Positions 1 through 6,773 of a stretch of 9,704 nucleotides of DNA are shown piece after piece. The notes beneath the pieces were generated by a model. That model saw nothing but the letters and a program-made list of their open reading frames with translations, did not search any database and had not been told where the DNA came from. The DNA lies in assembly GCA_947468985.1 (NCBI GenBank), contig CANINJ010000056.1:1-9704 (forward strand). The letters run 5' to 3'. Source of the stretch: Bacteroidota bacterium (GTDB taxonomy: Bacteria > Bacteroidota > Bacteroidia > Flavobacteriales > Flavobacteriaceae). The position numbers and the translations under genes were made by a program. Within the stretch, counting starts at the first letter, position 1. Each line of letters opens with the position of its first letter.

Positions 1-394
1 AATGAACGAGTGGGGGAGTATTGTTGCATTGACCTATATGGCATCGCAGCGTGTTTTTCCAGATTACAATGATATGGCAGATAACAAAGCTTTTTTAGAA
101 TCTATAGCGCGTAGTTTTGGTTATTTTTTTGGTAAAGACAAAAAAGTTAGAGTGAATACAATATCTCAATCGCCAACACCAACAAAAGCGGGACACGGAG
201 TAAAAGGTTTTGATGAATTTATTGCTTATTCTGATGCAATGGCACCACTTGGAAATGCAACTGCATTAGATTGTGCTAATTATACTGTTGCTATGTTTTC
301 CGATTTGACAAAACGAGTGACCTTACAAAACTTGTACAATGATGGTGGATTTTCAAATATGGGAGTTAGTCAAGAAGTTTTGAAACGATTTTAG
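1..394 (+). CDS. fabI: Enoyl-[acyl-carrier-protein] reductase FabI, C-terminal half (5' end outside window)
   Basis: This enzyme performs the NAD(P)H-dependent reduction of trans-2-enoyl-ACP, the last step of each fatty-acid elongation cycle in the cytosol. About 130 residues are visible; FabI is usually about 260-270, so roughly the N-terminal half, including the nucleotide-binding glycine motif, lies left of the window. The ATG at base 2 is an internal Met: the frame is open to the edge and the protein starts mid-domain. Counting from that Met, Tyr12, Tyr22 and Lys29 (LTY ... PDYNDMADNK) reproduce the E. coli Tyr146/Tyr156/Lys163 spacing exactly. SQSPTPTKAG takes the place of the usual SAGPxxT loop, followed by GVKGF and the C-terminal DGGFSNMG segment typical of FabI. 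The stop is TAG at 392-394. No clear terminator hairpin follows before the next gene. Identification is very secure from the active-site spacing and C-terminal block. Confidence 0.96.
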   Translation, partial: MNEWGSIVALTYMASQRVFPDYNDMADNKAFLESIARSFGYFFGKDKKVRVNTISQSPTPTKAGHGVKGFDEFIAYSDAMAPLGNATALDCANYTVAMFSDLTKRVTLQNLYNDGGFSNMGVSQEVLKRF

Positions 395-459
395 TTTTTA
401 AGAAATAATAATATTTGTTAAGATTTTCATCTATTTTAACTTTTTTTTTATTACATTTA

Positions 460-466
460 TACTTTG
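460..466 (+). promoter_or_regulatory. Weak -7-like promoter element before the T9SS-secreted protein gene
   Basis: TAcTTTG at 460-466 resembles the Bacteroidota -7 box TAnnTTTG but is one base short between TA and TTTG. It lies 23 bp before the ATG at 490, which would give a 5' leader of about 15-20 nt. I see no well-placed TTG for the -33 element, so this is tentative. The 395-489 gap is otherwise AT-rich with a T-run at 441-449 and shows no hairpin. Confidence 0.3.
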
Positions 467-489
467 TTTAACTAAAAATTTATTATAAT

Positions 490-2655
490 ATGAAAAAAAT
501 TACTTTATGTATTTTATTGTTTGTTGCTTTTTGGAAATCAAATGCTCAAACATGTACTCAAACATTTACTGCCACTGGTTATGATTCTACTCCTACTAGT
601 TTGATAATAAATGCAGCAGATTTAATATGTTATGGTGCAAATCCTATAACAAGTATAAAACTCGTTAATTCTAGAGGAAGTTTGGCGTCTGGTTTCTGTT
701 CTTCTGACGCTACTAGTTGGTATGGTTTTAATTTATCAATCGACGGAGGGACATCAATTTCTGGTTGTTCAACAGTTTTTGACGGTACTAATATTACAGG
801 TTTTAGTACTTTAACTATTACATCTCAAGATGATGACGCATGGCCTGATTCTGTAACTATTACAATAGATGTAGAAGTTACTTTTACGGCATTAACCCCT
901 CCAAGTTGTGTGTCATTAACTTTGCCAACAAATGGAGCTGTTGGGGTTTTATCAAATGTAATAACTTGGCCAGCTGCTTCAGGAGGTGCAATCGGATATA
1001 AATTAAAAATAGGAACAACTTCAGGAGGTTCAGATGTATTAAACATGTTTGATGTAGGAAATGTATTGACATATAATTTAGGGGTTTTAATTCCTGGTAC
1101 TACATATTATGTTTCTGTTATTCCTTATAACGCTAATGGTGATGCTACAGCTTGTACAGAATCTTTATTTACAACTTGTGGTGCGAATCCTGTTCCCGCT
1201 TCAGAAAATTTTTCAACGTATATCCCATCGTGTTGGCAAGAAGCAGATAATGGTGATGAAATCGCGGGGCCTTTAACATTTGGATCTAGTTCATGGGCTG
1301 TAGACGGATTTGCTAATAATGGTACTACAGGGGCGTTTAAATATAATGTATATTCTTTAGTTGCAAATGATTGGATTTTATCTCCAATCTATTCTATTCC
1401 TTCAACTGGATATGAGTTAAAATTTGATGCGGCCGCTACTCAATGGGGATCAGCTTCATCTCCAACAACGCCTTGGGAATCAGACGATTCAATACAAGTA
1501 TTAATTTCAAACGGAACTTCCAATTGGACAGTTTTATATACTTTTAATGATTTAAATACGCCTTCTAATACCGGAACAACTAACGTTTTGAATTTAAGCG
1601 CTTATTCTGGTCAGAATGTTAGATTTGCATTTAGAGCAATTGAAGGAACATCAAATGGATCTGCAGATATTGATTTTTCTATTGATAATTTTATAATAAG
1701 ATTAACACCTACTTGTAGTGAAGTGTTAGGCTTGGTTGTTAATAATATTACACCTACATCTGCAAATATCAATTGGACTCCAATCACTTCAGGTTCTTTA
1801 AATTACGAGTATGAGTTAGATAGTTTTGCTACAAATCCTACAGGATCAGGAACATCAATTTCAACGGCTACTTATTCAGCAAGTTTATTAATGCCAAATA
1901 TGATATATTATTTTCACATTAGAAGTAATTGCGGTAATGATTTTAGTCCTTGGTCAACAATCTCATTTACAACACCTCCTTCAAATGACAATTGTTCAGG
2001 TGCAACAGCGTTGACTCCAGGCGGAGATTTTACAACTAATCCTCAAACGGGAACTATTTTAGCAGCTACAACAACTGCTGGAATAACTCCTTCTTGTCAG
2101 TCTACAGTCTCTGCGGATGTTTGGTATTCTGTAGTTGTACCTGCTTCAGGTACTATAACAATAGAAACACAATCAGCTACAACGAATGCATTGACAGATT
2201 CAGTTATTGTAGCATTCTCAGGAACTTGTGGCGCACTTACTGAAGTAGGGTGTAGCGATGATGATGTTATAGGACTTATGTCACTATTAGCATTAACTGG
2301 ACAAACTGCGGGAGCTACACTTTATGTAGGAGTATGGAAATACGGAACAACTGCTCCAACTTCAACAAATAGCGGATTTCAAATTGCTGCTTATGATGCA
2401 TCATTAAGTACTAATTCATTCAATTCAGCTGCGTTTACTTATTATCCAAATCCAGTTAAAAATACTTTAAACTTGTCTTATTCTGAAAATATTTCAGATG
2501 TTTCAGTTTATAATTTATTAGGACAACAAGTAATTGCAAAAGCAATTAATGCAAATCAATCACAAATTGATATGTCTAATTTAGCAAGTGGAGCTTATGT
2601 GGTAAAAGTTACTGCAAACAATCAAGTTAAAACAATTAAAGTGATTAAAGAATAA
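490..2655 (+). CDS. Secreted multidomain protein with fibronectin III and adhesin-like domains and a type A T9SS sorting signal
   Basis: This is a predicted extracellular or surface-attached protein of 721 residues. A Sec signal peptide occupies residues 1-20 (Lys-Lys, hydrophobic core, cleavage after SNAQ or just before). Residues about 21-137 form a Cys-containing, Thr/Ser-rich beta region I do not recognise. About 138-230 is fibronectin type III-like (ITWPAASGG, PGTTYYVSVIP). About 231-405 resembles the MAM/cleaved-adhesin ('choice-of-anchor J') fold: ENFSTYIPSCW, DWILSP and the closing DFSIDNFII. About 406-495 is a second fibronectin III-like domain. About 498-637 begins NDNCSGATAL and resembles the PPC-like beta-sandwich seen in many flavobacterial secreted proteins. 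Residues about 650-721 are a type A C-terminal sorting domain (YYPNP start, VYNLLGQQV, LASGAYVVKV, ending in Lys-rich beta strands), which directs export by the T9SS and is normally cleaved. There is no catalytic motif I can identify, so adhesion or matrix binding is inference. It is flanked by its own promoter-like element and terminator, so probably monocistronic. Confidence 0.9.
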   Translation: MKKITLCILLFVAFWKSNAQTCTQTFTATGYDSTPTSLIINAADLICYGANPITSIKLVNSRGSLASGFCSSDATSWYGFNLSIDGGTSISGCSTVFDGTNITGFSTLTITSQDDDAWPDSVTITIDVEVTFTALTPPSCVSLTLPTNGAVGVLSNVITWPAASGGAIGYKLKIGTTSGGSDVLNMFDVGNVLTYNLGVLIPGTTYYVSVIPYNANGDATACTESLFTTCGANPVPASENFSTYIPSCWQEADNGDEIAGPLTFGSSSWAVDGFANNGTTGAFKYNVYSLVANDWILSPIYSIPSTGYELKFDAAATQWGSASSPTTPWESDDSIQVLISNGTSNWTVLYTFNDLNTPSNTGTTNVLNLSAYSGQNVRFAFRAIEGTSNGSADIDFSIDNFIIRLTPTCSEVLGLVVNNITPTSANINWTPITSGSLNYEYELDSFATNPTGSGTSISTATYSASLLMPNMIYYFHIRSNCGNDFSPWSTISFTTPPSNDNCSGATALTPGGDFTTNPQTGTILAATTTAGITPSCQSTVSADVWYSVVVPASGTITIETQSATTNALTDSVIVAFSGTCGALTEVGCSDDDVIGLMSLLALTGQTAGATLYVGVWKYGTTAPTSTNSGFQIAAYDASLSTNSFNSAAFTYYPNPVKNTLNLSYSENISDVSVYNLLGQQVIAKAINANQSQIDMSNLASGAYVVKVTANNQVKTIKVIKE

Positions 2656-2682
2656 TTATTTTAACACATACTTTTTTTAAAG

Positions 2683-2714
2683 AAAGCCATCAACGTAAAG
2701 TTGGTGGTTTTTTT
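2683..2714 (+). terminator. Rho-independent terminator after the T9SS-secreted protein gene
   Basis: A 9-bp stem, gccatcaac (2686-2694) with gttggtggt (2700-2708), includes two G-U wobbles, encloses a 5-nt loop (gtaaa) and is followed by a T-run through 2714. Flanking A and T bases (2683-2685 with the T-run) can extend it. It starts 27 bp after the TAA stop of the secreted protein gene. Confidence 0.88.
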
Positions 2715-2726
2715 ATTTATATAGTT

Positions 2727-2734
2727 TATCTTTG
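2727..2734 (+). promoter_or_regulatory. Bacteroidota-type promoter (-7 box TAnnTTTG) for the glycosyltransferase-coaE unit
   Basis: TATCTTTG at 2727-2734 matches the TAnnTTTG -7 consensus exactly. A TTG at 2701-2703, inside the 3' arm of the preceding terminator, is the nearest possible -33 element; the gap between them is 23 bases, which is rather long. The predicted start near 2738-2741 would leave a leader of about 30 nt before the ATG at 2769. Confidence 0.55.
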
Positions 2735-2768
2735 TTAAATTATAAGTATAAACTAGATTCCAATAACG

Positions 2769-3767
2769 ATGTATTTTTCTTTAATTATTCCTGTTTTCAA
2801 TCGCCCTGAAGAAGTAAAAGAACTTTTAGAAAGTTTAGTTAACTCTAATTTTAAAGAAGATTTCGAGGTGGTAATCGTTGAAGATGGTTCAACTTTATCT
2901 TGTGAAAAGGTAGTTGATTCTTATAAAGGTAAATTAAATATTTCTTATTATTTGAAATACAATTCAGGCCCTGGAGATTCAAGAAATTTTGGAATGAACC
3001 TTGCTAAAGGAGATTATTTTCTAATATTTGATTCTGATTGTATTATTCCAAATAATTATTTATCAGAGGTTTCAAAACAATTAAAACTTCACTATGTAGA
3101 TTGTTTTGGTGGTCCCGATAAAGCATTGGCTTCTTTTTCAAACATACAAAAAGCTATTAATTTCTCTATGACTTCTTTTTTGACTACAGGAGGAATTCGT
3201 GGTGGTTCAGAAAAAATAGACCGTTTTCAGCCCCGAAGTTTCAATATGGGATTGTCTAAAAAAGCATTCCAAGCGTCAGGCGGATTTGGAAATATTCATC
3301 CTGGTGAAGATCCAGATTTATCTATTCGTCTATGGAATTTAGGTTTTGAAACAAAGTTATTTTCTGATGCGTTTGTTTATCACAAAAGACGAATTGATTG
3401 GGAGAAATTTTATATCCAAGTTAATAAATTTGGAAAGGCACGCCCGATTTTAAATAGTTGGTATCCAGAACACAATAAATTTACTTATTTCTTCCCATCA
3501 CTATTTATAACAGGATTTTTCTTGTCAATATTTCTTTTGATTTTCTCTCAAGATATACCGCTAAAATTATATTTCATCTATTTTTTCATATTGTTTGTTA
3601 CCGCATCAATTCAAAATCGAAGCGTAATAATTGGTTATTTGGCAGTTCGCGCAACATGGAAGCAATTTTTAGGTTACGGATTAGGTTTTATGGAGTCATT
3701 TTTTAAAATCATTATCCTTAAGCAAAAACCAGAAGTAGCTTTTCCTGAATTATTCTTTAAGTTATGA
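2769..3767 (+). CDS. Glycosyltransferase family 2 with C-terminal membrane segments
   Basis: This 332-residue protein is a GT-A fold transferase that moves a sugar from a nucleotide donor to an unknown acceptor, probably at the cytoplasmic face of the inner membrane. The start of the fold is clear: SLIIPVFNR (residues 4-12), VEDGS with Asp39 for donor binding, and the metal-binding DxD-type DSD at 88-90 within LIFDSDCIIP. NMGLSKKAF (159-167) and GEDPDLSIRLW (179-189, acidic Glu180-Asp181 followed by RLW) complete the family 2 pattern. After the catalytic part come two hydrophobic segments, about 239-259 and 265-281, then a third, more amphipathic stretch around 286-316, which would anchor it in the membrane. 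The acceptor cannot be deduced; lipopolysaccharide, capsule or protein glycosylation are all possible. The gene is translationally coupled to coaE through an ATGA overlap (3764-3767). Confidence 0.92.
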   Translation: MYFSLIIPVFNRPEEVKELLESLVNSNFKEDFEVVIVEDGSTLSCEKVVDSYKGKLNISYYLKYNSGPGDSRNFGMNLAKGDYFLIFDSDCIIPNNYLSEVSKQLKLHYVDCFGGPDKALASFSNIQKAINFSMTSFLTTGGIRGGSEKIDRFQPRSFNMGLSKKAFQASGGFGNIHPGEDPDLSIRLWNLGFETKLFSDAFVYHKRRIDWEKFYIQVNKFGKARPILNSWYPEHNKFTYFFPSLFITGFFLSIFLLIFSQDIPLKLYFIYFFILFVTASIQNRSVIIGYLAVRATWKQFLGYGLGFMESFFKIIILKQKPEVAFPELFFKL

Positions 3768-4348
3768 CAAAAATAATCGGTTTAACAGGCGGAATTGGAA
3801 GCGGAAAAACTACAATTGCAAAACACATAAAATCGTTGGGAATACCAGTTTATATCGCAGATGATGAAGCTAAAAAGATTCTTTTATTACCAGAAACTTT
3901 AATATCCTTAAAATTAGTTTTTGGCGATGCTATTTTTGATAACGAAACCTTAAATAAAGATAAATTATCAACCATAGTATTTAACGATTCCCAAAAGTTA
4001 GAACAGTTAAATCAAATTATACATCCCGCAGTAAAAAGAGATTTTGAAAATTGGCTTATTGCAAATAAAAATCATCCAATAGTTGTAAAAGAAGCCGCAA
4101 TTTTATTTGAAAGTGGTAGTTATAAAGATTGTGATGTCGTAATTACAATTGTTGCACCATTAAACAGTAGAATTAATCGTGTTATTAAAAGAGATAATAC
4201 AAATTCCGAAGCCGTTCTTAATCGTATTAACAATCAATGGGCAGACGAAATGCGAATTGAAAAAAGTGATTATGTGATTGAAAATGAAGATATTAAAATT
4301 GCGTTTGGGCAAACGGAAAAAATTCTAAAAAAAATATTAAATCAATAA
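3764..4348 (+). CDS. coaE: Dephospho-CoA kinase
   Basis: CoaE catalyses the last step of coenzyme A synthesis, ATP-dependent phosphorylation of the ribose 3'-hydroxyl of dephospho-CoA, in the cytosol. The 194-residue length fits the family (about 200). The Walker A loop GGIGSGKTT is at residues 9-17. YIADDEAKK (30-38) carries the catalytic Asp region (Asp33/34), HPAVKRDF (87-94) the CoA-domain His-Pro, and EAAILFESG (110-118) the usual LLFE segment. The lid arginines appear in RINRVIKRD (136-144), and RINNQW...DYVIEN (154-174) is the conserved C-terminal block. The ATG overlaps the TGA of the upstream glycosyltransferase (ATGA), implying translational coupling. The next gene begins 71 bp downstream; no hairpin terminator is visible in between, so some read-through into the histidine kinase is possible. 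Confidence 0.96.
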   Translation: MTKIIGLTGGIGSGKTTIAKHIKSLGIPVYIADDEAKKILLLPETLISLKLVFGDAIFDNETLNKDKLSTIVFNDSQKLEQLNQIIHPAVKRDFENWLIANKNHPIVVKEAAILFESGSYKDCDVVITIVAPLNSRINRVIKRDNTNSEAVLNRINNQWADEMRIEKSDYVIENEDIKIAFGQTEKILKKILNQ

Positions 4349-4362
4349 AAAATAAACCATTT

Positions 4363-4410
4363 GTTAATATTTGGTTAATGTATTAATGGAATAAGTGTTA
4401 AAATGTTAAA
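4363..4410 (+). promoter_or_regulatory. Candidate response-regulator operator: GTTAA repeats before the histidine kinase
   Basis: GTTAAT occurs at 4363-4368 and 4374-4379, an 11-bp period close to one DNA helical turn, which is the direct-repeat spacing typical of OmpR/PhoB-family binding sites. A further pair, TGTTAAA at 4396-4402 and 4404-4410, has an 8-bp period. The downstream operon encodes an OmpR-family regulator, so autoregulation is plausible. The background is AT-rich, so chance occurrence is a real alternative. Confidence 0.35.
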
Positions 4411-4414
4411 TTTG
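4407..4414 (+). promoter_or_regulatory. Candidate -7 box (TAAATTTG) directly before the histidine kinase start codon
   Basis: TAAATTTG at 4407-4414 matches TAnnTTTG exactly and ends only 5 bp before the ATG at 4420. Transcription from it would begin at or next to the start codon, giving a leaderless or near-leaderless mRNA. I see no TTG at the normal -33 distance; the nearest, 4371-4373, is too far. The match may be fortuitous. Confidence 0.35.
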
Positions 4415-4419
4415 TATAG

Positions 4420-6003
4420 ATGAATAAATTATTTTTCCGATTATTAATTGTATTGATGAGTTTGTCCCTAATTGGGATTATTTTGGTACAAGTATATTGG
4501 TTTAATTCTTCTTTTCAGAATAATGAAGAGCAATTCCGTTTTCACGTTCAGCAAGCTATTGGAAATGTTTCCAATAAATTGCAAAAGCAAGAAGCATATA
4601 GTTTTTACGATAAATACAATAGGTATAAAGACAGTACAGGAAAAGCGCCTCAAAAGAAAGATTTATTAGAGTTTTATTATGTTCAAAAAAACACAAGAAC
4701 AAATGAAACAATAATTTATTCAAATAGTATTATTGCTGAAGATTATTCTATTTCATCATCTGTTTTTAATAAGAAAATTGATAGTGTTAAATTAAAAAAT
4801 TTCTCTTCAAAAAGAACAACAGAGGTTTATAACAATAATAAAATTGATAATTCAACTGTTGAAAATGATTTAATTCCGGATTCAAAAACACAAAAATCAG
4901 GAAATTTAGATATTTTAGATAATGCACAATTTGAAATTTTTTTTAAGGACATTGCTTCAACAATGCCAATTGAAGAAAGGGTTTCAGTAGAAGCAATTAG
5001 GAAATTATTATCAAATGAGTTGGATGAATTTGGTGTTAAAACACCATTTGAATATGGGATATACAGTAACGGTTTAGCTACAAAAATTAAGTCCGATAAA
5101 TTTAAGTACTATAAAAAAAATACTTATTCCATTCCAGTTTTTACAGATAATGAGGGAACTAATACCTATCAATTATTGGTGAGTTTTCCTCATAAAAAGA
5201 AATTTTTGTTTTCGGAATTATTAGGAATTACAGTTTTATCGATAATTTTTACATTAATTATAATAATTGCATATTCGAGTGCGTTAAATCAATTGATTCG
5301 CCAGCGTCAAATTTCTGAAATTAAAACAGATTTTATTAATAATATGACGCATGAGTTTAAAACGCCAATTGCAACGATAAATTTAGCTTTGGATGCTATA
5401 AAAAATCCTAAAATTATTGATGATAAGGAGAAGGTTCATAGGTACCTTCAAATGATTAGAGATGAAAATAAACGAATGCATGCGCAAGTTGAAAATGTTC
5501 TTAGAATTTCTAAATTAGAAAAAAGAGAATTAGATATTAGTAAAGAATCTAATAATATACATGAGATAATTGATGAAGCTGTAGAACATGTTAATTTAAT
5601 TATTGAAGATAGACAAGGAATAATTACTACGCATTTTGATGCTAATAGAACAACAGTTTTACTAAACGATGTTCATTTTACAAATGTGTTGGTTAATATT
5701 TTAGATAATGCGATTAAATATTCTCCTGAAATTCCAGTTATTGATATTTATACAGAAAATGTAAAAGATTTTGTGATTATCAAAATCAAAGATCAGGGTG
5801 CTGGAATGGGTAAAGTAGCTCAAAAGAGAATTTTCGAAAAATTCTATCGAGAACATACAGGAGATTTGCACAATGTTAAAGGACACGGACTTGGATTGGC
5901 CTATGTGAAAAGGATAGTTGATGATCACAATGGCGAAGTTTATGTGGAAAGTGAAAAAGGAAAAGGAAGTACATTTATTATAAAATTACCACTAATTAAT
6001 TAA
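4420..6003 (+). CDS. Membrane sensor histidine kinase (RprX-like)
   Basis: This is the sensor of a two-component system, 527 residues. Transmembrane helix 1 spans about residues 8-28 and helix 2 about 265-287, bracketing a periplasmic region of roughly 235 residues with no sensor fold I recognise; its first half is rich in Lys, Asn and Ser. No HAMP domain is visible: helix 2 runs straight into the dimerisation domain, where His311 in NNMTHEFKTP is the phospho-acceptor. The ATP-binding domain is complete: N box Asn426/Asn430 (NILDNAIKYS), G1 DQGAGMG (458-464), F box IFEKFYRE (471-478) and G2 GHGLGLAY (488-495). All residues needed for autophosphorylation are present. The architecture and length agree with the Bacteroidota RprX type; that assignment is by resemblance. 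The regulator gene follows after 5 bp. The first ATG is preferred because it supplies the basic N-terminus (MNKLFFR) before helix 1. Confidence 0.94.
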   Translation: MNKLFFRLLIVLMSLSLIGIILVQVYWFNSSFQNNEEQFRFHVQQAIGNVSNKLQKQEAYSFYDKYNRYKDSTGKAPQKKDLLEFYYVQKNTRTNETIIYSNSIIAEDYSISSSVFNKKIDSVKLKNFSSKRTTEVYNNNKIDNSTVENDLIPDSKTQKSGNLDILDNAQFEIFFKDIASTMPIEERVSVEAIRKLLSNELDEFGVKTPFEYGIYSNGLATKIKSDKFKYYKKNTYSIPVFTDNEGTNTYQLLVSFPHKKKFLFSELLGITVLSIIFTLIIIIAYSSALNQLIRQRQISEIKTDFINNMTHEFKTPIATINLALDAIKNPKIIDDKEKVHRYLQMIRDENKRMHAQVENVLRISKLEKRELDISKESNNIHEIIDEAVEHVNLIIEDRQGIITTHFDANRTTVLLNDVHFTNVLVNILDNAIKYSPEIPVIDIYTENVKDFVIIKIKDQGAGMGKVAQKRIFEKFYREHTGDLHNVKGHGLGLAYVKRIVDDHNGEVYVESEKGKGSTFIIKLPLIN

Positions 6004-6008
6004 TTATT

Positions 6009-6737
6009 ATGGAAACAGACAACAAAAAAATTCTTTTAGTAGAAGACGATCAAAATTTCGGAGCCATTCTAAAGGACTATTTAATGCTAAACGATTTTGA
6101 TGTTACATTGGCAAAAAACGGAATGGAAGGTTTTGAAAAATTCAAAAAAGACACTTACGATTTGTGTATTTTAGACGTTATGATGCCTTACAAAGATGGT
6201 TATACTCTAGCCAAAGAAATTAGAGAAAAAAATAAAGAGGTGCCAATTATTTTTTTAACAGCCAAATCTATGAAAGAAGATGTGTTAAAAGGATATAAAG
6301 TTGGTGCGGATGATTATTTAAACAAACCTTTTGATTCAGAGGTTTTATTGATGAAAATTAGAGCTATTATTCAAAGAAAATCTTCAGATACAAAAACAGA
6401 TGTAACGAAATTTGAGTTCATTGTTGGTAATTTTCACTTGAATTCTAAATTACGTTTCTTAACATTCAAAAATGAGGAGCCAATTAAACTTTCACCAAAA
6501 GAAAATGAATTACTAAAATTATTAGTACTTTATGAAAATGATTTAATGCCAAGAGAATTAGCGTTAACAAAAATCTGGAGAGATGATAATTATTTCACTT
6601 CAAGAAGTATGGATGTTTACATCGCTAAACTAAGAAAATATTTAAAATTAGATCCAAATGTTGAAATACTTAACATTCACGGGGAAGGTTTTAGATTAGT
6701 AGTTAAAAATAAAGTCCCTGCTGTAGAAGTAGTATAA
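6009..6737 (+). CDS. OmpR-family response regulator (RprY-like)
   Basis: This is a DNA-binding response regulator of 242 residues, the partner of the histidine kinase ending 5 bp upstream. The receiver domain covers about residues 5-122: acidic pocket Glu12-Asp13-Asp14, phosphorylation site Asp56 in CILDVMMP, Thr84 in IFLTAKS, and Lys106 in the cis-peptide loop LNKPF. A short linker (about 123-134) leads to a winged-helix Trans_Reg_C domain, about 136-233, with the recognition-helix stretch SRSMDVYIAKLRKYL (198-212) and the closing hairpin IHGEGFRLVV (223-232). The MMPYKDGYTLAKEIR and TAKSMKEDVLKGYKVGADDYL stretches look very close to Bacteroidota RprY proteins from memory, so I call it RprY-like without claiming the symbol. 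Length and domains are normal for the family. The gene ends the plus-strand block at the hairpin 6738-6773. Confidence 0.95.
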   Translation: METDNKKILLVEDDQNFGAILKDYLMLNDFDVTLAKNGMEGFEKFKKDTYDLCILDVMMPYKDGYTLAKEIREKNKEVPIIFLTAKSMKEDVLKGYKVGADDYLNKPFDSEVLLMKIRAIIQRKSSDTKTDVTKFEFIVGNFHLNSKLRFLTFKNEEPIKLSPKENELLKLLVLYENDLMPRELALTKIWRDDNYFTSRSMDVYIAKLRKYLKLDPNVEILNIHGEGFRLVVKNKVPAVEVV

Positions 6738-6773
6738 ATAAAAAAAAGCTCTGAGAAATCGGAGCTTTTTTAT
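6738..6773. terminator. Bidirectional terminator between convergent genes
   Basis: Stem agctctga (6747-6754) pairs with tcggagct (6759-6766), one wobble, closed by the GNRA-type tetraloop gaaa (6755-6758). An A-run before it (6740-6747) and a T-run after it (6766-6771) make it a proper U-tract terminator read from either strand. It serves the response regulator on the plus strand and the thioesterase on the minus strand, and its right end overlaps the thioesterase stop codon (6770-6772). Confidence 0.92.

Noticed and set aside
441..450. T-run at 441-449 as a terminator for fabI
   Set aside because: No stem-loop of meaningful stability precedes it; a U-tract alone is not enough.
825..1072. 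Two overlapping minus-strand reading frames (73 and 62 codons) inside the T9SS-secreted protein gene
   Set aside because: They lie wholly antisense to a gene with clear domains, have no recognisable protein features, and are expected by chance.
4468..4669. Short frames on both strands inside the histidine kinase gene
   Set aside because: They are shadows of the kinase coding frame, with low-complexity translations and no initiation context.
5701..5928. A 75-codon minus-strand frame inside the ATPase domain of the kinase
   Set aside because: It is antisense to conserved N, G1, F and G2 box codons, which explain the sequence.
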